Source: Rhodoferax sp. | GTDB taxonomy: Bacteria; Pseudomonadota; Gammaproteobacteria; Burkholderiales; Burkholderiaceae_C | Assembly (NCBI GenBank): GCA_024236015.1 | Contig: JACKLK010000004.1 | Coordinates: 186,001 to 250,000 of the forward strand | Direction: 5' to 3' | DNA: 64,000 bases | In this document: positions 16,204 to 25,071 of the stretch, piece after piece | Layout: every line of letters starts with the position of its first letter | Position numbering within the stretch: position 1 is the first letter of the stretch | Made by a program: the position numbers and the translations under genes | Notes under the pieces: generated by a model | What the model was told of the DNA's origin: nothing | Databases searched by the model: none | Seen by the model: only the letters and a program-made list of their open reading frames with translations

Positions 16204-18632
16204 ATCCGCCACCACGGCGGCAGCAGCGCGCGGACCTGCGGCTGGCGGTACCGCGCATCGAGCAACACCACGCAACCCGTGTCCGTCCCGGTGCGGATCA
16301 CGCGCCCGGCCGCCTGCACCACCTTCTGCAGGCCGGGATAGGCATAGGTGTATGCGTACCCCTGGCCGAAACGCGCCTGCATGCGTGCGCAGATGGCTTC
16401 GTTGACCGGGTCGAACTGCGGCAGGCCGAGCGTGGCCACGAAGGCGCCGATCAGCCGGCGGCCCGGCAGGTCGACCCCTTCGCCGAACACCCCGCCCAGC
16501 ACGGCAAAACCCACGCCGCACCCGGCGTCGTCGAAACGCCCGAGGAAGTCGCGCCGCGCCGCCTCGTCCATCTGCCGCGCCTGGGCCCAGACCGGAATGT
16601 CGGTGCACGATGCGCGCAACCGAGCGCAGGCCTGCTCGAGGTAGTCGAAGCTGCTGAAGAAGGCCAGGTAGTTGCCGCGCGCGCGCCGGAACTGCTCGGC
16701 GATCGTCGCCACCAGCGTGTCGAGCGAGCGGGCGCGGTCGTCGCGCCGGGTCGAGATCGGCACCACGCGCACCGCCAGCTGCGCGCTGTCGAACGGACTG
16801 GGCACGTCGAGCCAGCGCGTGTGTTCCGGCAGGCCGAGCAAGGCCTGGTAATAGTCGGCCGGCTGCAGCGTCGCCGAGAACAACACGGCTGCGTCGGCAC
16901 GCTGCAGCCGCGGCGCGAGGAAATGGCCCGGCACGACGTTGCGCAGCGTGATGCGGCCCACCGCATCGACGCTGTCGAAACCGGCGCCATCCAGCCGGGT
17001 CTGCGCGGCATCGTTGCCACCGGGCGCGGCGGGCACGACCGGGTCCTCGCGCGTGTATTCGCACAAGGAGTGGTCGCCGAACATGTCGGCCAGCGTGGCC
17101 ATGGCCAGGGTACGGAAATAAAACGGCAGCAGCACGCTGTCGCCATCGAGCGCATGGGTGTTGACATGTTCGCCCAGCGCCAGGTTGAGCCGGTGCAAGG
17201 CGCGCAGCCAGGCCTCGGGCGGCGCGTCGAGCTCGCGCCAGTCGGGCTGCGCGCCGCTGGCCGCATGACGCTCCTGCAATACCTGCCACTGGTCGAGCAC
17301 GGCGTCGATGCGACCGCGCAGCGCCGGCGGCGCCTGCTCGCGCACCTGCAGGGTTTCGGCATGGCCCAGGTCGGCGCTGTACATCGCGCAGCCGCGCGGC
17401 ACCAGGTTGTGCGCCTCGTCGACGAGCAGGCCGACGCGCCAGTCGTTCTCGACCGTCAGTGCATGCAGCATGGCGCTGCGGTCGAAGTAGTAGTTGTAGT
17501 CGCCCACGACCACGTCGCTCCAGCGCACCATCTCGTGGCCGAGGTAATAGGGGCAGATGCCGTGCGCCAGCGCGACCGATCGCAGGGCCTGGCGGTCCAG
17601 CCACTGTGCCTGGGCCGCGGCCTCGCGCGCGGCCGGCAGCCGGTCGTAGAAGCCGCGCGCCAGCGGACAGGACGCACCGTGGCAGGCCTTGTCGCGGTGT
17701 TCGCAGGCCTTGTCGCGGGCCACCAGCTCGATCACCCGCAACGGCAGGCCCGCATCGCCGCCGGCACGCGCCGAGCCGCGCACCTGCGCCAGCGCGTCGA
17801 GCGCCACCTGCCGGCCCGGCGTCTTGGCGGTCAGGAAGAACAGCTTGTCGCTGGCGCGTTCGGGCATGGCGCGCAGCGCCGGGTACACGGTGCCGATGGT
17901 CTTGCCGATGCCCGTGGGGGCCTGCACCAGCAACGGCTGCGACGACAGGCAGGCCTTGTACACGGCCGCCGCCAGCGCGCGTTGCCCCGGGCGGAACGGC
18001 AACTGCGGAAACGGGCACCGCACCAGCGCGGCGTCGCGCGCGCGCCGGTGCGCGACCTCCTGCCGGGCCCAGGCCAGGAAGGGTTCGCACAAGGATTCGA
18101 AAAACCGGCGCAGCGCCGGCGCATCCCAGCGCTGGCGCTGCGGCGATTCGGTCTGCTGCACGACGTCGAAATACACCAGCTGCAGGTTCACCGCGGCCAG
18201 GCCGCGGCTCTGGCACAACAACCAGCCGTAGACCTTGAGCTGGGCCCAATGCAGCGCCTGCTGCTGCGCCGACAGGCTCTCGAGCGCACCGCGGTAGGTC
18301 TTGACCTCTTCCAGCGTGTGGCTGCGCGGATCGAATCCGTCGGCCCGCCCGCGCACGGCCAGCGGCCCATGGCGGCCCTGCAGGCTGACCTCGGCCTCGT
18401 GGTGCGGGCCGCGCCGCTGCGCGACCAGCTGGTGCCCCTGGCGCCCTTGCTGCGCGGTCGGCGACGGGGTAAAGCGCAGATCGAGATCGCCGGACTTGGC
18501 GGCAAACGCGCACAGGTTGCGCACCGATACCGTATACAGCGCCGGTGCCTCGCCCGTTCCCGGTTCGACGTCCGGTGACGACACCGAATGATCGGCCCCG
18601 GATGCAGGCGCGCTGGCAAGGGCCTGTGTCAT
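16191..18632 (-). CDS. XPD/DinG-type Fe-S DNA helicase with N-terminal PD-(D/E)XK-like motif
   Basis: An 813-residue protein. The helicase core has APTGIGKTIGTVYP (Walker A, 238-245), DEAH (405-408) and C-terminal motifs such as LFSATLQP, DLPGRRLIGAFVATLGL and QAAGRVIRTGTDTG. Between Walker A and DEAH are four Cys (310, 317, 322, 360), the spacing region of the [4Fe-4S] cluster in XPD, DinG and YoaA. At about residues 94-112, RGRADGFD followed by LEEVKTYRG (D98, E109, K111) resembles a RecB-like PD-(D/E)XK nuclease site. The ATG overlaps the stop of the upstream nuclease-like gene (ATGA). Probably 5'-3' unwinding and cleavage in DNA repair or defence; substrate unknown. Confidence 0.85.
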   Translation of the reverse strand: MTQALASAPASGADHSVSSPDVEPGTGEAPALYTVSVRNLCAFAAKSGDLDLRFTPSPTAQQGRQGHQLVAQRRGPHHEAEVSLQGRHGPLAVRGRADGFDPRSHTLEEVKTYRGALESLSAQQQALHWAQLKVYGWLLCQSRGLAAVNLQLVYFDVVQQTESPQRQRWDAPALRRFFESLCEPFLAWARQEVAHRRARDAALVRCPFPQLPFRPGQRALAAAVYKACLSSQPLLVQAPTGIGKTIGTVYPALRAMPERASDKLFFLTAKTPGRQVALDALAQVRGSARAGGDAGLPLRVIELVARDKACEHRDKACHGASCPLARGFYDRLPAAREAAAQAQWLDRQALRSVALAHGICPYYLGHEMVRWSDVVVGDYNYYFDRSAMLHALTVENDWRVGLLVDEAHNLVPRGCAMYSADLGHAETLQVREQAPPALRGRIDAVLDQWQVLQERHAASGAQPDWRELDAPPEAWLRALHRLNLALGEHVNTHALDGDSVLLPFYFRTLAMATLADMFGDHSLCEYTREDPVVPAAPGGNDAAQTRLDGAGFDSVDAVGRITLRNVVPGHFLAPRLQRADAAVLFSATLQPADYYQALLGLPEHTRWLDVPSPFDSAQLAVRVVPISTRRDDRARSLDTLVATIAEQFRRARGNYLAFFSSFDYLEQACARLRASCTDIPVWAQARQMDEAARRDFLGRFDDAGCGVGFAVLGGVFGEGVDLPGRRLIGAFVATLGLPQFDPVNEAICARMQARFGQGYAYTYAYPGLQKVVQAAGRVIRTGTDTGCVVLLDARYRQPQVRALLPPWWRIAPG

Positions 18633-19501
18633 GGGTCGTCGGCCGGCGGCCCGTCCAGCAGCGCCTGGCCCGGTTCGTCGTCGCCCAATGCCGTCGCCGG
18701 CAACGGCGCGGCCCGGGCCAGCGACATCCACAACGCGAACGGCAAATCGGGCACCACCCGCCGCGGCGCATGCCGCAGCACCTCGAGCGGGCCATCGGCG
18801 CGCGCCAGCATCACGCCGCAGCTGGCCGGCACCTCGTGTTCCTGCGCGATCGGGCGGCCACGCGCATCACAGCCCAGCACGTACCAGCACTGGCCGCCGA
18901 GATCGAGGTAACTGTCGCGCTTGTCGCTCAGGCGCAGGTCGCCCAGCAGATCGGCGCGGCTGACCTTGATCTCGTGCACCACCGGTTGCAGGTAGGCCGC
19001 CACCGTGGTGTTGCGGATGGAAAACACGTCGGGCTTGCAGATCTTCCAGCGCGCCGGCGCGGCCGATGGCGGCTCGCCGTGCAACGCGAAATCCTGCGGC
19101 GCGAGGCCATCGGCGTGTGCCGGCGCGGCGTCCGGCTCCGATGGCAGGCGGGCACGCACGGCCAGGCCGGTCCAGACGATGCGCCCGTCCCGCAACAAGG
19201 CCTGGGCCACGCGTGCGACCAGCGCGTCGTGGGCGCTGAGCGCCTGCCGGTTGCGCTGCAAGGCCTGCGCCAGGCAGGCGATGCCGCGATCGGTCAGGCG
19301 CAGGCGTTCGGCCCCGCCCGCTTCGGCCACCCGATGCAACATGCCGCTGGCCAGCAGTTCGATCTCCAGACCATCCTGGGCCGGCCAGCCCGCCGAGCGG
19401 TGGATGTCGCGCAGGCGGCGCGCCTGCTGGCGCGTCAGCACGGGAACGGCCGTCGCGGGCTCGTCGTCGGCGGTGCAGCTGCGGGGCTGGCTCTCGTCCA
19501 T
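18629..19501 (-). CDS. PD-(D/E)XK nuclease-like protein (MmcB-like) coupled to the helicase
   Basis: A 290-residue soluble protein. Residues 20-80 look like a winged-helix segment (LTRQQARRLRDIH .. RLRLTDRGIACLAQAL). The middle has KPDVFSIRN and VVHEIKVSRADLLGDL, giving D158, E177 and K179 in the PD-x(n)-ExK arrangement, then SYLDLGGQCWYVLG; this resembles MmcB-type repair nucleases. It is translated together with the Fe-S helicase (4-nt overlap), so the two probably act on the same DNA. I chose the ATG at 19501; no good ribosome site is visible. Specific function unknown. Confidence 0.68.
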   Translation of the reverse strand: MDESQPRSCTADDEPATAVPVLTRQQARRLRDIHRSAGWPAQDGLEIELLASGMLHRVAEAGGAERLRLTDRGIACLAQALQRNRQALSAHDALVARVAQALLRDGRIVWTGLAVRARLPSEPDAAPAHADGLAPQDFALHGEPPSAAPARWKICKPDVFSIRNTTVAAYLQPVVHEIKVSRADLLGDLRLSDKRDSYLDLGGQCWYVLGCDARGRPIAQEHEVPASCGVMLARADGPLEVLRHAPRRVVPDLPFALWMSLARAAPLPATALGDDEPGQALLDGPPADDP

Positions 19502-19642
19502 GCGGGCTGGCCTGGCATCGCGCCGCGCGATACGCGCACCGATCCAGGCGGGGAAACTGGTGATCCGTACAGTATATCGCCGCCCCTGCGCATGCGAACA
19601 TGGAGCCCTGCCATCCAACCCCCGACACCATCGATCCGGCTC

Positions 19643-20077
19643 ATGGGCAACCTGCTCGTCCTCCTGCAATTCGGCCTGCTGATGCTGCTGGCCGCGGCCG
19701 CCGGCCCGTCCCTCACCCGCGGCGCGCTGCCGGCGCCGACCTGGATGCTGGCCGGCCTGTCGCTGGCGCTGGCGATCTGGACGCTGGCGCACAACCGCAT
19801 CGGCAACTTCAATATCCGGCCCGTGCCCAAGCGCGGCGGACGGCTGGTCACCAGCGGTCCGTATCGCTGGATCCGCCATCCCATGTATACGTCCGTGTTG
19901 CTGGGCGCGGCGGCGCTGGCCTGGGCCGCGCCTGCCTGGGCCTGGCTGGGCTGGTTCGGCCTGTGGCTGGTGTTGTGGGCCAAGGCCACACTGGAGGAGA
20001 GCCAGATGATGGAGCTGCACCCGGACTACCGCGCCTACCGCCAGCGCAGCCGGCGCTTCCTGCCCTGGCTGCTGTGA
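19643..20077 (+). CDS. Isoprenylcysteine carboxyl methyltransferase-family membrane protein
   Basis: A 144-residue protein with three or four hydrophobic segments and the C-terminal family core GGRLVTSGPYRWIRHPMYTS .. ATLEESQMMELHPDYRAYRQ. The RHPMY and E..M..HPDY blocks form the S-adenosylmethionine site of ICMT/phospholipid methyltransferase-like membrane enzymes. ATG 19643 fits the usual length; ATG 19592 would add 17 residues. The natural acceptor of bacterial members is generally unknown. It converges with the next gene at 17 bp. Confidence 0.82.
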   Translation: MGNLLVLLQFGLLMLLAAAAGPSLTRGALPAPTWMLAGLSLALAIWTLAHNRIGNFNIRPVPKRGGRLVTSGPYRWIRHPMYTSVLLGAAALAWAAPAWAWLGWFGLWLVLWAKATLEESQMMELHPDYRAYRQRSRRFLPWLL

Positions 20078-20096
20078 CGGCCGGTGACCGGCGTCA
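20075..20096. terminator. Short dyad spanning both stop codons of a convergent pair
   Basis: TGACG(G)CCGGT and ACCGGCGTCA are complementary apart from one bulged G, and include the TGA of the methyltransferase and the TCA (reverse TGA) of the opposing gene. The TGA/TCA match is trivial; the flanking 7 bp are not. No T-tract. Weak terminator candidate. Confidence 0.25.
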
Positions 20097-20699
20097 GGCC
20101 GGCAACAGGGCCCGGTAGGCCCGGGCGGTGTCCGGCGCGACCGCGTCGAGCAACTGCTCGTAGCGGGTCTGGTGCCGCACCCACATGCGCGCCGACGCGA
20201 CCGCCTTGGACTTGCAGAACCAGTGGCAGGTGTGTTGCATCAGGAACATCTCGGCGCTGAGCCTGAACGCGCGGCGCTTGGACGGCTCGTCCGGATCCGC
20301 ATGCACCGCCCGGTGGATGCCGCGGGCATGGATGGCCATGGCCTTGCGGGCGTCGAAACTCGCGGCCGGGAACAACCGGTCGGCCCAGGGAATGGCCCAG
20401 GCCAACGTGCTGACCCGGGTCCGCTCGGCGTCGGCGCCGGCGAAACGGGTGGCGAACTGCTCGAACTGCGCGCACAAGGCGAGCTCCGAGCTGCGCAAAT
20501 GGTCCCAGATCGGTTGCTGGCGCTCCGGGTCGCTCTCGCCCAGGGCCCGCATGTAACCCTCGCTGAGCGTGGCCATCAGCTTCTCGATCTGGAACGGGCC
20601 CAGGTACGACGCCAGCAACACGATGCGCTGGCGCTCCTGCTGGCGGCGCGTGACCAGCGCCGCGATGGCCACGATGGCCGCGATGACGAGAATATCCAT
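20094..20699 (-). CDS. Hypothetical membrane-anchored protein
   Basis: A 201-residue protein that I do not recognise. It starts with one hydrophobic segment (MDILVIAAIVAIAALV) followed by Arg-rich RRQQERQR, so it is probably anchored with its body in the cytoplasm. The rest is helical and rich in His, Cys and Trp (EMFLMQHTCHWFCKSK, MWVRHQTRYEQLLDAV). It ends 17 bp from the methyltransferase stop and starts 11 bp after the mutarotase stop, suggesting cotranscription with the latter. No function can be assigned. Confidence 0.6.
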   Translation of the reverse strand: MDILVIAAIVAIAALVTRRQQERQRIVLLASYLGPFQIEKLMATLSEGYMRALGESDPERQQPIWDHLRSSELALCAQFEQFATRFAGADAERTRVSTLAWAIPWADRLFPAASFDARKAMAIHARGIHRAVHADPDEPSKRRAFRLSAEMFLMQHTCHWFCKSKAVASARMWVRHQTRYEQLLDAVAPDTARAYRALLPA

Positions 20700-20709
20700 A
20701 AAGGCCCGA

Positions 20710-21594
20710 TTATCCTGCCGCCGGCGACCGGTCCGCGGCCAGCCGGCGCAGCTGCTGCGTGCCCGACCACGACTGCCCCGGTACCAGCACAACCGGCTGC
20801 ACGATGCGCGCCGATTCGATGCAGACCATGTGGCGGTAGCCGTCGGGCGGCATGTCGGGCAACGCGGCGCACCGCGCCGGCCCGGGATTCCAGACCACGA
20901 CATCGGCAAATCCGGCATGCGCGACCTGCAGGCGGTTCGCCGCCCCGTCGCCATCGGCCGACAGCTCCAGCATGCCGTCGACACCGGCATAGACCCGGTC
21001 CACCTCGCCGGGAAGGCGCAGCCAGGGTTCGTGCTGCGTCCGGGCCTGCCCGTCGACCGCGTCATGGTAGGGTCGGCCCGCCAGCCCCCCGATCCGCGCC
21101 TGCGCGCTGTCGGGCACCTGCAGGTAGGTGTGCAGCGCCGCGGCGCAGTGCCAGGGCACCGTGCCGGTATTGGTGACCTGCAGCGTCATGTCCAGCTGCG
21201 ACCCTGATACCCGCAACTGCAGTTCCAGCGCAAAGGCCTGCGGCCAGATGGCACGGGTTTCGGTGTCGTCAACCAGGCCCAGGACGGCGGTCGCGGCCCC
21301 ATCGGCATCGTCGCCGCTGCGCAGCAGCTGCCAGGCCCGGTTGCGCACGAAACCGTGCCGGGGCAAGGGCCCCCGGTCGGAGAACTGCGGGAACACCACG
21401 GGAACACCGCCCCGGATCGCCTGCCGCTGGCCGAACCCCGAGCGCGGCGAGAGGTACAGCTGCTCCCCATGGCCGCCCGCCGGCACCCAGGACACGACAT
21501 GGCCGCCATGCAGCGTGACCAGCACGCGCGCACCGTCGGCGGCCTGCAGCGCCAGCGCCGGCGTGCCGTGAAACTCCCGTTCGGTCAACGCCAT
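20710..21594 (-). CDS. D-hexose-6-phosphate mutarotase (YeaD-like aldose 1-epimerase)
   Basis: A 294-residue protein of the galactose-mutarotase-like superfamily, YeaD branch. Landmarks are HGGHVVSWVPAG, LSPRSGFGQRQAIRGGVPVVFPQF, LPRHGFVRNRAW (catalytic His), ALHTYLQV (second His) and VVWNPG near the C-terminus, with a Glu close to the end (CIESARI). It interconverts anomers of hexose 6-phosphates. AAGGA lies 7 nt before the ATG. It is followed by a small anchored protein of unknown function. Confidence 0.9.
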   Translation of the reverse strand: MALTEREFHGTPALALQAADGARVLVTLHGGHVVSWVPAGGHGEQLYLSPRSGFGQRQAIRGGVPVVFPQFSDRGPLPRHGFVRNRAWQLLRSGDDADGAATAVLGLVDDTETRAIWPQAFALELQLRVSGSQLDMTLQVTNTGTVPWHCAAALHTYLQVPDSAQARIGGLAGRPYHDAVDGQARTQHEPWLRLPGEVDRVYAGVDGMLELSADGDGAANRLQVAHAGFADVVVWNPGPARCAALPDMPPDGYRHMVCIESARIVQPVVLVPGQSWSGTQQLRRLAADRSPAAG

Positions 21595-21616
21595 GGTGTC
21601 GTCCTTGTGGCGGTCG

Positions 21617-22615
21617 TCATGGCTGCAGCTGCGCGCAGTAGGTCTGCGGATCGGTATTGGCGCCGCAGACGATCAGGCCCACGGTACGGCCTTCGAGCGT
21701 GGCGCGCAGCGGAAACATCAGCGCGGCCAGTGCCGCGGCGCCCGCGGGCTCCACCACCAGCTTGGCGACCCGGAACAGCAGCCGCATCGCCTGGCGGATC
21801 TGGTCGTCGTCGACCAGCACCACGGCGTCGACGAAACGGCGGTTCAGCGCAAACGAATACGGCTCGCAACGCGGCGCGCCCAGCGAGTCGGCGATCGTGC
21901 GCACGGCGTCGATGGCCTGCGGCGATCCGGCGGCGAAACTGCGCGCCATGCTGTCGGCACCCTCGGGCTCGACCACATAGACCGCGGTCTGCGGCCGCAG
22001 CTGCTTGACCGCGCAGGCGACACCGGCACTCAGTCCGCCCCCGCCGGTGGCGACGATGACCGCGTCGAGCGTGTCGCCGGCCTGGGCGACCTGGTCCATG
22101 AACTCCAGCCCGACCGATGCGGTGCCCAGTGCCGTCTTCGGACCTTCGTACGGATGCACGAACACCCGGCCCTCCCGGGCCTCGATCTCCTTGACCCGCG
22201 CAAACGCCTGGTGCACGTTGTCGACCAGTTCGACCTCGGCGCCGAGTTCGCGGCAGACCTGGATGCGGAACGGGTTCGCGTTCTTCGGCATCACCACCTT
22301 GGCGCTGGTACCCAGCGCCTGCGCGCTGTAGGCCAGCGAGATCGCGTGGTTGCCAGCCGACACGCCGGTGACCCCGCGCGCCAGCGCATCGGCGTCCAGG
22401 TCCAGCATCACCGACAAGGCGCCGCGCGGCTTGAAGCTGCCGGTGCGCTGGAACAGTTCCTCCTTGAGCCAGACCCGGGTGTTGCCACCGACCACGGCAT
22501 CGAGCGCCGGATCCTTGAGCCGGCGCACCGGCGTGGTCTCGACGCGCTCGCCCAGGCGCTCCCGGTTGGCGCGGATCGCGTCGATGGAAGGGAAATCGAT
22601 GGTGCTGGTGTCCAC
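21617..22615 (-). CDS. PLP-dependent threonine/serine dehydratase (fold type II)
   Basis: A 332-residue single-domain enzyme. The PLP Lys is in QRTGSFKPRGALSVML, GVSAGNHAISLAYSAQ and the Gly-rich phosphate loop VIVATGGGGLSAGVA are typical of threonine ammonia-lyase and serine racemase-like enzymes. No C-terminal ACT domain is present, so it is the catabolic, non-isoleucine-feedback type. Translation starts at GTG 22615. It diverges from the SDR gene with 175 bp between them. Whether threonine, serine or a hydroxyaspartate is the true substrate cannot be told. Confidence 0.85.
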   Translation of the reverse strand: MDTSTIDFPSIDAIRANRERLGERVETTPVRRLKDPALDAVVGGNTRVWLKEELFQRTGSFKPRGALSVMLDLDADALARGVTGVSAGNHAISLAYSAQALGTSAKVVMPKNANPFRIQVCRELGAEVELVDNVHQAFARVKEIEAREGRVFVHPYEGPKTALGTASVGLEFMDQVAQAGDTLDAVIVATGGGGLSAGVACAVKQLRPQTAVYVVEPEGADSMARSFAAGSPQAIDAVRTIADSLGAPRCEPYSFALNRRFVDAVVLVDDDQIRQAMRLLFRVAKLVVEPAGAAALAALMFPLRATLEGRTVGLIVCGANTDPQTYCAQLQP

Positions 22616-22790
22616 GGTGATGCTTTCTGCCTCGAAGGGTCGGGGGGAAGGTGTCGTCGGCCACGCACGGCGACCGAAAACCAGGCAGCGAGCTTAGCGC
22701 AGCTTGCAACCGCCGCGCCGCCGACGCGCCTGCCCCGGGCATGAACGGGTATGCTGTGCGGCACGCCACCCGCATCCGGAGACCCCCATC

Positions 22791-23579
22791 ATGAGCAGCA
22801 ACAACAACAGCAGCGTCATCACCTTCGGCCACGCCGGCCGCGTCGTCATCGTCACCGGTGGTGCGCAAGGCATCGGTGAGGCCTGCGCGCGCCGCTTCGC
22901 ACGCGAAGGCGCCCAGGTCGTGATCGCCGACGTGGACACGGCACGCGGCCAGGCCCTGGCCGGCGAACTGGGCGCGAGCTGCATCGGTTGCGACGTGGGC
23001 GACAAGTCCCAGGTCGACGCACTGGTCGCAGCCGTCCTGCAGCGCCATGGCGGCATCGACATCCTGGTCAACAACGCCGGCATCCTGCGCGCCGCGGACT
23101 TCCTGGACATGAGCGAGGCCGATTTCGACGCCGTGATGCGGGTCAACATCAAGGGGGCCTTCCTGATGGGCCAGGCCGTCGCGCGCACCATGGCCGAGCG
23201 AGGCCGCGGCGCCATCGTCAACATGAGCTCGGTCAACGGCACGCTGGCGATTCCCAACATCGCCGGCTACAACATCAGCAAGGGCGGCATCAACCAGCTG
23301 ACCCGCGTGATGGCCCTGTCGCTGGCCGACAAGGGCGTGCGTGTCAACGCCGTGGCGCCCGGCACCATCGCCACCGAGCTGGCGGCCAAGGCGGTGCTGG
23401 GCAGCGAGGAGGCACGGGTCAAGGTGATGAGCCGAACGCCGATGAAGCGCCTGGGCGAGCCATCCGAGATCGCCGACGCCGTGGCCTGGCTGGCCAGCGA
23501 CGCGGCGAGCTACGTCACCGGCGAGATCGTCGTCGTCGACGGCGGACGCATGACGCTGAACTACACCGTGGCGCTCTGA
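22791..23579 (+). CDS. SDR-family oxidoreductase
   Basis: A 262-residue classical short-chain dehydrogenase. It shows TGGAQGIGEACARRF (cofactor loop), NNAGI, the catalytic Ser in VNMSSVNG and YNISKGG (Tyr and Lys), and the C-terminal DGGRMTLNYTV. The Asp in VVIADVDTARG after beta-2 favours NAD(H). GGAG lies 9 nt before the ATG. It stands alone, divergent from the dehydratase gene, so its substrate is not indicated by context. Confidence 0.9.
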   Translation: MSSNNNSSVITFGHAGRVVIVTGGAQGIGEACARRFAREGAQVVIADVDTARGQALAGELGASCIGCDVGDKSQVDALVAAVLQRHGGIDILVNNAGILRAADFLDMSEADFDAVMRVNIKGAFLMGQAVARTMAERGRGAIVNMSSVNGTLAIPNIAGYNISKGGINQLTRVMALSLADKGVRVNAVAPGTIATELAAKAVLGSEEARVKVMSRTPMKRLGEPSEIADAVAWLASDAASYVTGEIVVVDGGRMTLNYTVAL

Positions 23580-23777
23580 GCACCGGTGCGCCGGCCGCCT
23601 GGATCGCGCCGCGTGCGAGCACATGGCGCTTTTCCGGCGGGGTCCGCGTGATCGCCGCATGCGGCCCTTGTTGCGCGAGCATCGGGAGTCGGCCATCCAT
23701 TCGATGCATCTGGCAGAGTGTGCGCGACGGTATCGCGCCGCGGCGAAACCACCTGCGATTCGGGCCACAATAAGCCG

Positions 23778-24947
23778 ATGCCCGTGCGCCCTGTCCCCCG
23801 ATTGCCCGGCGTGCTGCGCCGCGCGTTGCTGCTGGCCGGGGCGGTGGCGCCGGCCCTGGCCACCGCCGCCGATCCCGGCGCCGGCGGCACGACCCGGCGC
23901 GCGCTGGCTTTTCCGCGCGACCATGGCAGCCACCCGGAGACCACGATCGAGTGGTGGTACATCACCGGCCACAGCCGGGTCGGTGCGGGCGATGCCGCGC
24001 GTGTGCTGGGTTTCCAGCTGACCTTCTTCCGCTCGCGCGTGGCGCTCACCCAGCAGATGGCCTCGCGATTCGCGGCGCGCCAGTTGCTGTTTGCGCACGC
24101 CGCCGTGACCGACGTGCAGGGCGGGCGTTTCCGCCACGACCAGCGCATCGCGCGCATGGGCTTCGGTGTCGCCGAGGCCAGCCAGGCCGATACCGCGGTA
24201 CGGCTGCGCGACTGGTCGCTGACCCATGACAACGGCCACTACCGGGCCCGCATCGCGGCGCCGGACTTCGGCCTGGAGCTGGACTTCACGGCCACGCAGG
24301 CGGTGCTGCTGCAAGGCGACGCGGGATGGTCGCGCAAGGGCCCCCAGCCGGAGCAGGCCAGCTTCTACTACAGCCGTCCGCAACTGGCGTTCGAGGGGCA
24401 GGTCACGCTCGATGGCCAGCGCCTGCCGGTGCGCGGCGACGGCGCGCGCGGCGTGGACCCGAGCCGGTTCACGCCCGGCAGCGGCGCCGCCTGGCTCGAC
24501 CACGAATGGAGCGACAGCGTGCTGGATCCGGATGCCGTGGGCTGGGACTGGGTCGGCATCAACCTGTTCGACGGCAGCGCGCTGACGGCGTTTCGCATCC
24601 GCGACAAGTCCGGCTCAACCCTGTGGGACGGCGGCTCCTTCCGCCATCCCAGACTCAACGACGGCATCAAGCCCTATGTCTTCGCGCGCGGCGAAGCGGT
24701 GTTCCAGGCCGTGCGGGGCTGGAAGAGCCCGTTGACCAACACCACCTACCCGGTCGAATGGCTGCTGCGCACGCCAGCCGAGAACTATGTCGTGCGGGCG
24801 CTGCTGGACAACCAGGAACTCGACAGCCGCGCCTCGACCGGCGCGATCTACTGGGAAGGCCTGTGCGACCTGTTCGACAGCCAGCGCCAGCATGTCGGGC
24901 GCGGCTACCTGGAACTGACCGGCTACGCGCGGCCGCTGGTGCTGTAG
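23778..24947 (+). CDS. Carotenoid 1,2-hydratase (CrtC)/AttH-like lipocalin-fold protein
   Basis: A 389-residue precursor with an N-terminal signal peptide (RRALLLAGAVAPALATAA). The mature protein begins with the block HPETTIEWWYITGH and contains FQLTFFRSR, SFYYSRPQL, WLDHEWSDSVL and GWDWVGINLFDG, all diagnostic of the CrtC/AttH lipocalin-like superfamily. Characterised members hydrate carotenoids; many relatives are periplasmic proteins of unknown function encoded beside LolCE-like exporters. No carotenoid genes are visible here. It stands alone, with an MsbA-like ABC exporter gene 124 bp downstream on the same strand. Confidence 0.85.
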   Translation: MPVRPVPRLPGVLRRALLLAGAVAPALATAADPGAGGTTRRALAFPRDHGSHPETTIEWWYITGHSRVGAGDAARVLGFQLTFFRSRVALTQQMASRFAARQLLFAHAAVTDVQGGRFRHDQRIARMGFGVAEASQADTAVRLRDWSLTHDNGHYRARIAAPDFGLELDFTATQAVLLQGDAGWSRKGPQPEQASFYYSRPQLAFEGQVTLDGQRLPVRGDGARGVDPSRFTPGSGAAWLDHEWSDSVLDPDAVGWDWVGINLFDGSALTAFRIRDKSGSTLWDGGSFRHPRLNDGIKPYVFARGEAVFQAVRGWKSPLTNTTYPVEWLLRTPAENYVVRALLDNQELDSRASTGAIYWEGLCDLFDSQRQHVGRGYLELTGYARPLVL

Positions 24948-25071
24948 CCGATGGCCAGGCGCGGCGGCGGGGGCGCCGGCGAATGGCCGACAATCACCGG
25001 TTTGCGACCGGGCAAGCCCATGACGACGCCCGGGCCGACGGAACCGACATCTACCCTGTGAACCACGCTGC

